Assembly: GCA_031553415.1 (NCBI GenBank)
Contig: JAVBLO010000087.1
Coordinates: 1-45,504 of the forward strand
Length of the DNA stretch: 45,504 bases
Origin: JAIRVZ01 sp031553415
GTDB taxonomy: Bacteria > Bacteroidota > Bacteroidia > Bacteroidales > Azobacteroidaceae
Reading direction: 5' to 3'
Shown piece after piece: positions 24,778 to 31,911 of this stretch (its first letter is position 1; every line of letters starts with the position of its first letter). The notes below the pieces were generated by a model. The model searched no databases and was not told the origin of the DNA. It saw only the letters and a list, made by a program, of their open reading frames with translations. The translations under genes and the position numbers were made by a program.

Positions 24778-26859
24778 TCAACTCAAATGTTTATTTGATA
24801 CTCCCAACGATTTTGCCATTCCCATTAAGTTATTCAACAGACCCTTGTCTTCATCCCCTGCCTGTTGATGCATTTTGATAATCAAACTGGAAATGCTCAG
24901 GTTTTTAATATCTTCCGATGAAATACCTAACCGGTCGGCCATATCACGGATTTTATCGAATAAACCTCCGTTTCCATTGGACAACAATGCTTTTTTGATT
25001 TCTTGCATATTCTCACTTTCATTAACCAAACGGTCGAATCCTTTGGCATTGGAAATTTGTTTGACGATGTTTTCGAAGAACATGGTTTCGCCTCCGACAA
25101 TGTCGATATTGGCCGATTTCAATGCTTCCGACAACACATGTGCCTGTGCTTCGGCAATGTCTTTCTGGATATTGATTTGCGCCAGTTCGATATCTTTTTC
25201 TTTCTGAAGCTGGAGTTTGAATTCTTCGTGTTGTTTTCCAACACCGTCGAATTTCTTCATGGCATCTGCTTTCTTTTCAATACCGGATGCATCGGCTAAG
25301 GCTTTTTCCTTGATTCCGGTAGCTTCGGCTAAGGCTTTTTCGCGGGTTACATCAGCTTCTGCAAAACCTTCTTTCTTTTTCGCTTCTGCTTTCGCTTCAA
25401 TTCCTGTGGCTTCTGCTTTGGCTTTCTTTTCAATAACAGTTGCTTCTACAGTTCCCTGACGCTCCATAGCATTGGCTTTGGCATGCATTACTTCAGCTTC
25501 GGAAAGTCCGATAGTTGCTTCTTCACGGGCAGTTGCTTCAGCTAAAATTTTACGCGCTTCCGCTTGTTTGGCTGATGCTTCTTTTTTCGCTTCTGCATCG
25601 ATTTGCAATTGTTTGGCTTTTTCCTGGGCTGCCTGTGTGTCAGCTTCTGCAGCACGCACAGTTTGAATCAATCTTTCTTCTGCTGTTTGGCTGGCACTGG
25701 TGATACCTACTTTTTTCTGGCGTTCCACTTCGCGGAATGCTTCAATATCCTTGATGCTTTGTTGTTCTTCCACAACACCTTTTTCCAATTGTACCCTTTC
25801 ACGGATAACATCCTGGATATTTTTCTTTTCCACTTCGATGACTTTATCCCTTTCGATTTGGGCTAAAGTAACAATGCGTTCACGTTCGGTTTGTTCCAAA
25901 GCGCGGTCTTTTTCCACCCTTTCGGTTTCGACAGCAGCCGTACGGATTTTATTTTTTTCCGCAATAATGATCTGGCGTAGTTTATTTTCTTCCTGAACTT
26001 GCAGGCTTTCTTCCGTTGAGATTCTTACAGTTTCTGCTTTAAGACGTTCTTCTTCACGGACTTTTTTGATTTCAGCTTCTTCGCGAGCTTTGGCATTGTC
26101 AATTTCACGTTTTTGTTTTTCTTCTTTTTCTGCTAACTGGCGTTCCATTTCGAGAATGGCTTCGCGCGCTTCCACATTTTGCTTTTTGATAGCTTTTTCT
26201 TCTTCCCTGCGGATATAGTTCGCATTGATATTTTGAGTCGCTGTCAGTTCTGTAATTTTTTTAATACCCTCAGAATCGAGGATATTATCCGGACTAAGGA
26301 ATTGAAGTTCTGTCTGCTCCAGATAGTCAATGGCGCAGTCGTCCAGGATATAACCATTCAAATCAGTACCTATAATGTTAAGGATTTCATCACGGAATTC
26401 CCTACGGGCTTCATATAGTTCGATAAATTGGAATTTCTTCCCTACGGTTTTTAATGCTTCGGAAAACTTGGATTCAAAAATAGTTCTGAGGGTTACAATG
26501 TCGCTTGCCCTTTCGCATCCTATGGTCTGAGCTACATTGATAACATCATTGACATTTTTATTTACCCGCACAAAAAAGGCAACTTTGATATCTGCACGGA
26601 TATTGTCTTTACAAATCAATCCGTCGTGTTGCATTCTTTCAATATCTAATTTTTTAACTGAAATATCCATGATTTCCATTTTGTGGAAAATAGGGATGAC
26701 GTACATACCTTTATTAAATGCGACAGCAGTGCCGCCTACACCTGTACGTACGATAGCTTTCCCTTGTGGAATTTTTTTGTAGAATGTAGCCAGCATGGCT
26801 AAGAACACCAGCAGGACAAACAGAATAGCGCCTGCTGTAATAGCAATAATTTCTCCCAT
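24778..26859 (-). CDS. Flotillin-like SPFH/Band 7 protein (YqiK type)
   Basis: 693 aa. One N-terminal membrane helix (AITAGAILFVLLVFLAMLA) is followed by the SPFH domain to about residue 200 (YKKIPQGKAIVRTGVGG, FNKGMYVIP, LICKDNIRADIKVAFFVRV). Next is a ~350-residue Glu/Lys/Ala-rich coiled coil with near-repeats (KAKAEATGIEAKAEAKKKEG, KALAEATGIKEKALADASG). The C-terminal ~130 residues are globular. Flotillins form membrane scaffolds. It begins 5 bp after the YqiJ-like gene, the YqiJ-YqiK order known from other bacteria, and precedes the giant ATPase. Confidence 0.93.
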   Translation of the reverse strand: MGEIIAITAGAILFVLLVFLAMLATFYKKIPQGKAIVRTGVGGTAVAFNKGMYVIPIFHKMEIMDISVKKLDIERMQHDGLICKDNIRADIKVAFFVRVNKNVNDVINVAQTIGCERASDIVTLRTIFESKFSEALKTVGKKFQFIELYEARREFRDEILNIIGTDLNGYILDDCAIDYLEQTELQFLSPDNILDSEGIKKITELTATQNINANYIRREEEKAIKKQNVEAREAILEMERQLAEKEEKQKREIDNAKAREEAEIKKVREEERLKAETVRISTEESLQVQEENKLRQIIIAEKNKIRTAAVETERVEKDRALEQTERERIVTLAQIERDKVIEVEKKNIQDVIRERVQLEKGVVEEQQSIKDIEAFREVERQKKVGITSASQTAEERLIQTVRAAEADTQAAQEKAKQLQIDAEAKKEASAKQAEARKILAEATAREEATIGLSEAEVMHAKANAMERQGTVEATVIEKKAKAEATGIEAKAEAKKKEGFAEADVTREKALAEATGIKEKALADASGIEKKADAMKKFDGVGKQHEEFKLQLQKEKDIELAQINIQKDIAEAQAHVLSEALKSANIDIVGGETMFFENIVKQISNAKGFDRLVNESENMQEIKKALLSNGNGGLFDKIRDMADRLGISSEDIKNLSISSLIIKMHQQAGDEDKGLLNNLMGMAKSLGVSNKHLS

Positions 26860-26864
26860 AATAA

Positions 26865-27566
26865 TTAAATAGTAAATTCTTTTGTTACGTAATATGTCTT
26901 TTTATCCTCACTTTCGTCAACGACCATTACTTGGTCGCCGTATCTTATTTCTTCTCCGGTCATACTAATGACATTCAGTTTCATCGGATTCTTTTCAATG
27001 AAAAATTCGGCAAAACCAATCTTCTTGTCTTTGATGGTAGACAACATCTTTCCTGAGCGTCCGAGAAAATCAATTCCCTCCTCGCCCTGATATCCTATTT
27101 CCTTAAAAAATCTTGCCATAGGTGTGGTCGCAAATTTAGTTAAAATTATTCCGATACCAAGCAATGGGATCAGAATCAATATAGATTTCCAGCCCCAGGT
27201 ATCTACAGCTATCATTTGAGTGGTTATCAGGGTTCCTATCCATGTGAAAAATTTCAACGTAGAAAATATCAGCATGAAAGGGACTTTCCCGACATTCAGG
27301 AATTCCAGGAATTTTACGAATGGTCCGTGCACTTTTTCTGTGGGGACATCATGGTCGGGATCCGGATCATGGTTTACATCGTGAACGTGTCCGTCTAACC
27401 CTGCATCAACATTTGCATCCACATCGAAATCAGCACCCAGGTCAATATCTCCGAATCCGATGCCGCCAATCAAAACGAATAGCCAATACAGAACAATAAC
27501 TGCCATTATCCCAGTCATAATGGCATTGGGAAGGGGATGAATTAAGTGGTGCCAGAGTTCTGCCAT
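26865..27566 (-). CDS. YqiJ/NfeD-like membrane protein with OB-fold domain
   Basis: 233 aa. The first membrane helix (IMTGIMAVIVLYWLFVLIGG) is followed by an Asp/His-rich loop (DVDANVDAGLDGHVHDVNHD), two more helices near 95-145 and a C-terminal soluble domain of about 80 residues (GRSGKMLSTIKDKKIGFAEF, then EEIRYGDQVMVVDESED), as in the OB-fold of NfeD and YqiJ proteins. NfeD-like partners occur beside flotillin/SPFH genes across bacteria and support their membrane assembly. It is first in the operon, with a -7 box 24 bp upstream. The acidic, histidine-containing loop might bind metal, which is speculative. Confidence 0.8.
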   Translation of the reverse strand: MAELWHHLIHPLPNAIMTGIMAVIVLYWLFVLIGGIGFGDIDLGADFDVDANVDAGLDGHVHDVNHDPDPDHDVPTEKVHGPFVKFLEFLNVGKVPFMLIFSTLKFFTWIGTLITTQMIAVDTWGWKSILILIPLLGIGIILTKFATTPMARFFKEIGYQGEEGIDFLGRSGKMLSTIKDKKIGFAEFFIEKNPMKLNVISMTGEEIRYGDQVMVVDESEDKKTYYVTKEFTI

Positions 27567-27589
27567 AGTAGTGTATGTAGTTTAATTGA

Positions 27590-27597
27590 CAAAGATA
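27590..27597 (-). promoter_or_regulatory. -7 box of the yqiJ-flotillin-ATPase operon
   Basis: TATCTTTG on the minus strand matches TAnnTTTG, with the expected start about 17 nt before the ATG at 27566. The -33 region is not recognisable. It places the flotillin genes in a unit separate from the pspA genes upstream. Confidence 0.45.
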
Positions 27598-27616
27598 AAA
27601 ATGATATTTATTATAT

Positions 27617-27937
27617 TCATTTATAAATATTCCTCAACCACGGAATTTTTGAAAAAAACCGATACAGTTTTGTTTCAAACTTTGTTGGTTGCAAATCTTC
27701 TTCCTGAAGGAAACCTCCATCTTTCAAAATCCGGACGGCCCGCTCCACATCATCTTCCATAACCTGCAGTTTCACTCCTCCAATCGCTGTAGATATAAAA
27801 GGGTGAACCTGCGAAGTTAATTCATCCTGAACAAAACAATATATTCCTTCCGATTCCAATAAGCTTTGCGCAATACCTATTTCATGCGAAAAAACAAATG
27901 TTTTGACGGTTACAAGTTTGTTTCCTTTTTCTGACAT
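27617..27937 (-). CDS. DUF2007-like small protein
   Basis: 106 aa, soluble. The core VTVKTFVFSHEIGIAQSLLE, SEGIYCFVQDELTSQVHP and IGGVKLQVMEDDVERAVRIL is the DUF2007 pattern (a small ferredoxin-like alpha-beta fold, often called putative signal-transducing protein). The tail is basic (KLYRFFSKIPWLRNIYK) and may touch membrane. It lies between the pspA and flotillin units. The 104-bp gap before it has an exact palindrome, GCAATTAATTGC (27997-28008), and no clear promoter, so it may be read from the pspA operon. Function unknown. Confidence 0.75.
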   Translation of the reverse strand: MSEKGNKLVTVKTFVFSHEIGIAQSLLESEGIYCFVQDELTSQVHPFISTAIGGVKLQVMEDDVERAVRILKDGGFLQEEDLQPTKFETKLYRFFSKIPWLRNIYK

Positions 27938-28041
27938 TGTTTTAACTTCGTATATTATTCTGTAATTGTTTGCAATTTGCTATGCACAATTAAATTGCAA
28001 TTAATTGCCATATATTGCGCTAACGGCTAATTGCTTTAATT

Positions 28042-28743
28042 TTAATCTATTCCAAGTTTACGTTTAATTTCATCCAGTTCCTGATTTACTTTTCCTGCGT
28101 CGTCCCCGATGGCTTTGTTGATTTCATCATCAATAGAAGCGGTCTTTTTTGCCAAATCGCCATAAGCCTGTGCTAAAGCTTCTTCTTCTTCAACTTTCTC
28201 TTTCATACGCTCCAACATGCTGATAGTGCTGTTACTATCGATTTGCGCCATCTGTTTATTGACTTGTTTAGTTGCCTTACTAACCCGGATTCTGGATTTT
28301 AAAGTCTTCAGTTCATTTTCCCATTTGTTTATGTTGAACTTCATAACTTCCACATTCTTCTGGATTTCATCGGCAGCAGTTTCGTGAGTGGTTTGTTGTT
28401 CACCAAGTTCTTTGGCCTCCACGAGCAAACGCTCTTTGATAGCCAATGCTTCGCGGGCTAATTTTTCGGCCTGTGCCATATCTAATTCGCCTTTCTGAGC
28501 TTTGGTTAATAACAATACTGCTTTCCCGCTATAATCTTCAGCACTTGCTATTTTTTTATTTTTGTCATTTTTAGTGCGGATAGCCATTGCCTTTACACGC
28601 GCCAGCGATTCAATGGCACTATCTAAATCTTCACGCATTTCGCGGATTCCCTGTTCCGTCATCCGGATAGGATCTTCCATGTTATCTACGATTGAATGAA
28701 TTTCGGCCTGGCCGATCCTCATGAGTCTTTTGAAAATATTCAT
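28042..28743 (-). CDS. PspA/IM30 (ESCRT-III-like) family protein
   Basis: 233 aa, nearly all helical. The N-terminus is amphipathic (MNIFKRLMRIGQAEIHSIVD), the membrane-binding helix of PspA/Vipp1; then NMEDPIRMTEQGIREMREDL and coiled-coil hairpin segments (KAQKGELDMAQAEKLAREAL) follow. The length is typical. PspA proteins polymerise on damaged inner membrane and belong to the ESCRT-III superfamily. No pspF/pspBC genes are seen, as expected outside Proteobacteria. It starts 2 bp after the YbjN-like gene, so the two are co-transcribed. Together with the flotillin and AAA+ genes this suggests a membrane-maintenance module. Confidence 0.92.
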   Translation of the reverse strand: MNIFKRLMRIGQAEIHSIVDNMEDPIRMTEQGIREMREDLDSAIESLARVKAMAIRTKNDKNKKIASAEDYSGKAVLLLTKAQKGELDMAQAEKLAREALAIKERLLVEAKELGEQQTTHETAADEIQKNVEVMKFNINKWENELKTLKSRIRVSKATKQVNKQMAQIDSNSTISMLERMKEKVEEEEALAQAYGDLAKKTASIDDEINKAIGDDAGKVNQELDEIKRKLGID

Positions 28744-28745
28744 GA

Positions 28746-29138
28746 TTATTGTTTTTTCGAAAATTCGATAATTTGTTCGTAATATTCACTTAGCAACAGA
28801 CCTAAAGAGTTAAATGCCCCTTCGAGTTCGTTCATGTCCAGGTTTTCCACTTGCATGGTATAACGGAAAATCACTTTGGTGCCTGTCTCATCCAGCACAA
28901 AAGCGCCGTGTATCATATCCCTGTTTTTCTTCAAAAGTGATTTCAATATTTCTTTGTCATCGCTTTTCAAGGTGAAGATAAACTGTTCCAATACCACAAT
29001 GGGAGGAGCCACACCAATAATCAGGTTCTTAATTCCGTCTGTTTCGTTTTCGATACAGAGGATCCCTTCTTTCTCGTCCTGATAAGAAATTGTATAACCC
29101 AAACGGGAAACAAATGATTCAATTTTTTTGAAATACAT
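28746..29138 (-). CDS. YbjN-like protein (type III secretion chaperone-like fold)
   Basis: 130 aa, soluble alpha-beta protein. It opens with MYFKKIESFVSRLGYTISYQ and continues with ILCIENETDGIKNLIIG, LLKKNRDMIHGAFVLDETG and FRYTMQVENLDMNELEGAF, the helix-strand order of YbjN/CesT-like domains. YbjN-like genes accompany pspA in several phyla. It is the first gene of the pspA operon and divergent from the XRE regulator, so the 92-bp gap between them may hold shared control sites. Confidence 0.7.
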   Translation of the reverse strand: MYFKKIESFVSRLGYTISYQDEKEGILCIENETDGIKNLIIGVAPPIVVLEQFIFTLKSDDKEILKSLLKKNRDMIHGAFVLDETGTKVIFRYTMQVENLDMNELEGAFNSLGLLLSEYYEQIIEFSKKQ

Positions 29139-29161
29139 GGCCTTATTTAAAATAAAAGTCC

Positions 29162-29208
29162 TACATTTGCATATATTTTTAGCAAAAGTAATAAAATAAA
29201 TTTATTTT
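29162..29208 (+). promoter_or_regulatory. Divergent control region with promoter box and 16-bp palindrome
   Basis: TACATTTG (29162-29169) is a plus-strand -7 box for the XRE gene. AAAATAAATTTATTTT (29193-29208) is a perfect 16-bp palindrome, flanked by GCAAAA (29182-29187) and TTTTGC (29205-29210). Such symmetry next to a regulator gene could be its own operator, controlling both directions; this is inference, and AT-rich palindromes also arise by chance. Confidence 0.4.
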
Positions 29209-29230
29209 GCAAATAAAAATAGCACTTTTT

Positions 29231-29902
29231 ATGAGTCAAATCGGGAAAAATATACAAAAAATAAGAAAAGTAAAGGGATTGAGCCAACAGGCTTTTGCTG
29301 AACTATTTCAGCTCACCAGAGGCAATATATCCTCATACGAGGAACTGCGGGCGGAACCCAAGCTTTCATCTACTGTTGAAATTGCTAATTATTTTAGCAT
29401 TCCGGTCGGCGATTTTATTTCAAAAGATTTATCTGTAAATGAATTACTCCATTACAATACAGGATTGGTTTTGGAAACCGAAGAGCTGAAACGCAATCAC
29501 AGGTTGATCCATATACCTTATATTTCTGTATACAATCTCCCTGAATTTATTGCTAAATATAATGATGAAAATTTTATCCAAAGCCTGCCTCATATTATTA
29601 TTCCCAACAATTCTGAATTTCAATTAATTGCTATTGAAGTGAGCAATTCTGAAAATTTTCCTCTGGGCTTCGACTACAAAAACGGAGACATTTTGTTTTA
29701 TGAAAAGGTTGTAAAAGAAAATATACACCGTTTAAAAGACAAACTTGGAATAAAAATAGATGCTTCGGGCATCAAAGCCGGTATTTTTGAAATACAAGAA
29801 CAGGAAATATTCCTTGCGTTGAATGAATTGGTAAAATATCCTTTTGACATTCACTCCGATTCGGAATATTGGATATTAAGATCTGCTTATATACAATATT
29901 AA
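29231..29902 (+). CDS. XRE-family regulator with S24/LexA-like C-terminal region
   Basis: 223 aa from the ATG at 29231; an ATG eight codons earlier (29207) lies inside the palindromic control region and is less likely. The helix-turn-helix spans residues 1-60 (IGKNIQKIRKVKGLSQQAFA, LTRGNISSYEELRAEPKLSS, then EIANYFSIPVGDFI). The C-terminal ~120 residues (LIAIEVSNSENFP, NGDILFYEKV, YWILRSAYIQY) resemble the sensor half of S24/LexA-like phage repressors, without an obvious Ser/Lys catalytic pair. It is divergent from ybjN-pspA and ends 1 bp from the convergent acyl-CoA ligase gene. It may control the pspA unit. Confidence 0.75.
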   Translation: MSQIGKNIQKIRKVKGLSQQAFAELFQLTRGNISSYEELRAEPKLSSTVEIANYFSIPVGDFISKDLSVNELLHYNTGLVLETEELKRNHRLIHIPYISVYNLPEFIAKYNDENFIQSLPHIIIPNNSEFQLIAIEVSNSENFPLGFDYKNGDILFYEKVVKENIHRLKDKLGIKIDASGIKAGIFEIQEQEIFLALNELVKYPFDIHSDSEYWILRSAYIQY

Positions 29903-29903
29903 A

Positions 29904-31808
29904 TTATAAAGATTCACGATTTCTGTCATTTATGATATTTTTTCCGGCAGGAGTATACAAGAACGTTATAAGATCCTTATAGCGTTCTTCTATTTTGCCC
30001 CTTACCATTTTCATTGTACTGTTGAGCAGTTGATTCTGTTCGGTAAATGCTTCCGGAAGCACTCCGATAGCAGCCGGAAGCCATCGTTCTGGAAATTCTC
30101 CGGCATAAACGCCTCCGGTTTTAAAGCTGTTTACAATTTCCTGGATTTTATTCAGCATTAAGTCTTTTGCTTCATTTGATCGTAAATCGATATCAGGATT
30201 TTGTTCTTTTGCAAAAGCTTTCAAAGTTTCTTTGTTCGGAACAATCAACGCAATAGTATATGGGTCCTGATTATTGTGCAACATCATTTGTTCGATATAC
30301 TTGGTTTTATCCGCAATCCCTTCTTCAATTCCTTCAGGACTGTATTTTTCTCCATCACCCGAAATCAAAAGGCTTTTGAAGCGACCTAATACATAAAGGA
30401 AACCATCAGAATCCATATAGCCCATGTCACCGGTATAAAGCCAGCCATCTTTTATTGTTTCGGCTGTTGCAACCGGATTTTTCCAGTAGCCCAGCATCAC
30501 GTTTTCGCCGCGGACTACAATTTCCCCTTTTTCTCCAAGTGGCAATTTTTTTCCTTCATGATCACAAATTTTCAAATCAAGGGGTTTTACTAAAAAGCCT
30601 GATGAACCGAGCTTATGCCTGTCAATTGAATTGGAAGAAATAACAGGGGTTGCTTCCGACAAGCCATACCCCTGAAACATTGGTGTCCCCAGTGTATAAA
30701 AGAAGCGTTGCAATTCTATATCCAGCAAGGCGCCTCCTCCGATGAAGAAACGTAGGTTCCCCCCGAAATTCTGTCGTATTTTACTGAAAATCAATTTATC
30801 ATAAATTTTCAAAAGTATTTTTTTCCAACCTTGTCCGAATCCCCCTTTGTTCCAGCCTTCCTTATTATATTCATAACCGGTTTTCAAGGCATGATTAAAT
30901 AATTTTTCGGTTGTTTTCCCTTTTTTCCTGATTTCGGTTTCAATATTTTTCCTGAAATTTTTCGCAAGGGCGGGTACACTCATTAATACATAAGGTTTAA
31001 ATTCCTTGATATTAAGAGGTATGTTTTTTAGCGATTCCATCGGGGTTTTGCCTGCTTGTACGGTTGCTACATTAGCCCCATAAGCCATAAAAGTATAAAA
31101 TCCGGCGACATGGGCGAAACAATGATCCAATGGAAGGATAATCAGGTTACTCCATTCCGGCTCAATCTTGATTACCGACATGGCCTGCTCCACATTGGCT
31201 GTATAATTGCGATGTGATAACATGATACCTTTAGGATCTGCAGTTGTTCCGGAAGTATAACTGATATTTGCCAGATCATCATCCTGAATGGACTGAGCTG
31301 TTTCAATCAGTAATTCTTTGTTTCCCGGTTCCGAAAGATATTTGTCGCCAATGGCGTATACATCATCAATAAAGATTTCCTTTTCTTCGTAAAAAGATTG
31401 AGAATCGAGAATGATAATTTTCTCAATCTGAGGAAGATCATGGATGATGCTGCGAATCTTTCTCAACTGTCCTCCGGAAACCATAATAAAGCGCGATTCC
31501 GAATGTTTCAACCTGAAAAGCAAGTCGTTGCTTTCTTCTAATTTAATAGAAAGCGGCACATTGACAGCTCCTGTATGTAAAATAGCTAATTCTCCGATAA
31601 TCCAGGCATTCCGTCCTTCCGAAAGCAATGCCATTTTATTATTTTTTTTGAGTCCCAATGCCATGAGCCCGGCTGCCAGCCGATGGACTAGTTCTTTGGC
31701 TTCCAAATAAGTAAGTGGTTCAAACCTGTCAGTTTTCTTCTCCCACAGGAAAGTGTTGTTCGCAAACTTATCTACACTTTCATTCAACATATCAATTATT
31801 GTTTTCAT
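29904..31808 (-). CDS. Long-chain fatty-acid--CoA ligase / AMP-dependent synthetase
   Basis: 634 aa. The AMP-binding motif is ISYTSGTTADPKGIMLSHRN near residue 200; further motifs are FFIGGGALLDIELQRFF, MFQGYGLSEATPVISSNS, GWLYTGDMGYMDSDGFLYV and LGRFKSLLISGDGEKYSPEG. The enzyme activates fatty acids to acyl-CoA with ATP for lipid synthesis or breakdown. The usual C-terminal Lys region is present as KMVRGKIEERY. It stands alone, with a -7 box 33 bp upstream, and meets the XRE gene tail to tail with a 1-bp gap. Confidence 0.92.
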   Translation of the reverse strand: MKTIIDMLNESVDKFANNTFLWEKKTDRFEPLTYLEAKELVHRLAAGLMALGLKKNNKMALLSEGRNAWIIGELAILHTGAVNVPLSIKLEESNDLLFRLKHSESRFIMVSGGQLRKIRSIIHDLPQIEKIIILDSQSFYEEKEIFIDDVYAIGDKYLSEPGNKELLIETAQSIQDDDLANISYTSGTTADPKGIMLSHRNYTANVEQAMSVIKIEPEWSNLIILPLDHCFAHVAGFYTFMAYGANVATVQAGKTPMESLKNIPLNIKEFKPYVLMSVPALAKNFRKNIETEIRKKGKTTEKLFNHALKTGYEYNKEGWNKGGFGQGWKKILLKIYDKLIFSKIRQNFGGNLRFFIGGGALLDIELQRFFYTLGTPMFQGYGLSEATPVISSNSIDRHKLGSSGFLVKPLDLKICDHEGKKLPLGEKGEIVVRGENVMLGYWKNPVATAETIKDGWLYTGDMGYMDSDGFLYVLGRFKSLLISGDGEKYSPEGIEEGIADKTKYIEQMMLHNNQDPYTIALIVPNKETLKAFAKEQNPDIDLRSNEAKDLMLNKIQEIVNSFKTGGVYAGEFPERWLPAAIGVLPEAFTEQNQLLNSTMKMVRGKIEERYKDLITFLYTPAGKNIINDRNRESL

Positions 31809-31840
31809 AATCTTATACCATTTTACAGAATTTTAGCAGG

Positions 31841-31848
31841 CAAATATA
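31841..31848 (-). promoter_or_regulatory. -7 box of the acyl-CoA ligase gene
   Basis: TATATTTG on the minus strand fits TAnnTTTG, 33 bp before the ATG at 31808. Confidence 0.4.
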
Positions 31849-31881
31849 AAAAATTCAGGATATTATCTCGAATATAAGTGT

Positions 31882-31889
31882 TAATTTTG
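31882..31889 (+). promoter_or_regulatory. -7 box of the secreted serine protease gene
   Basis: TAATTTTG on the plus strand, 23 bp before the ATG at 31912. The -33 element is not evident. Confidence 0.4.
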
Positions 31890-31911
31890 CGTACTCAATA
31901 AATTTGAAATA

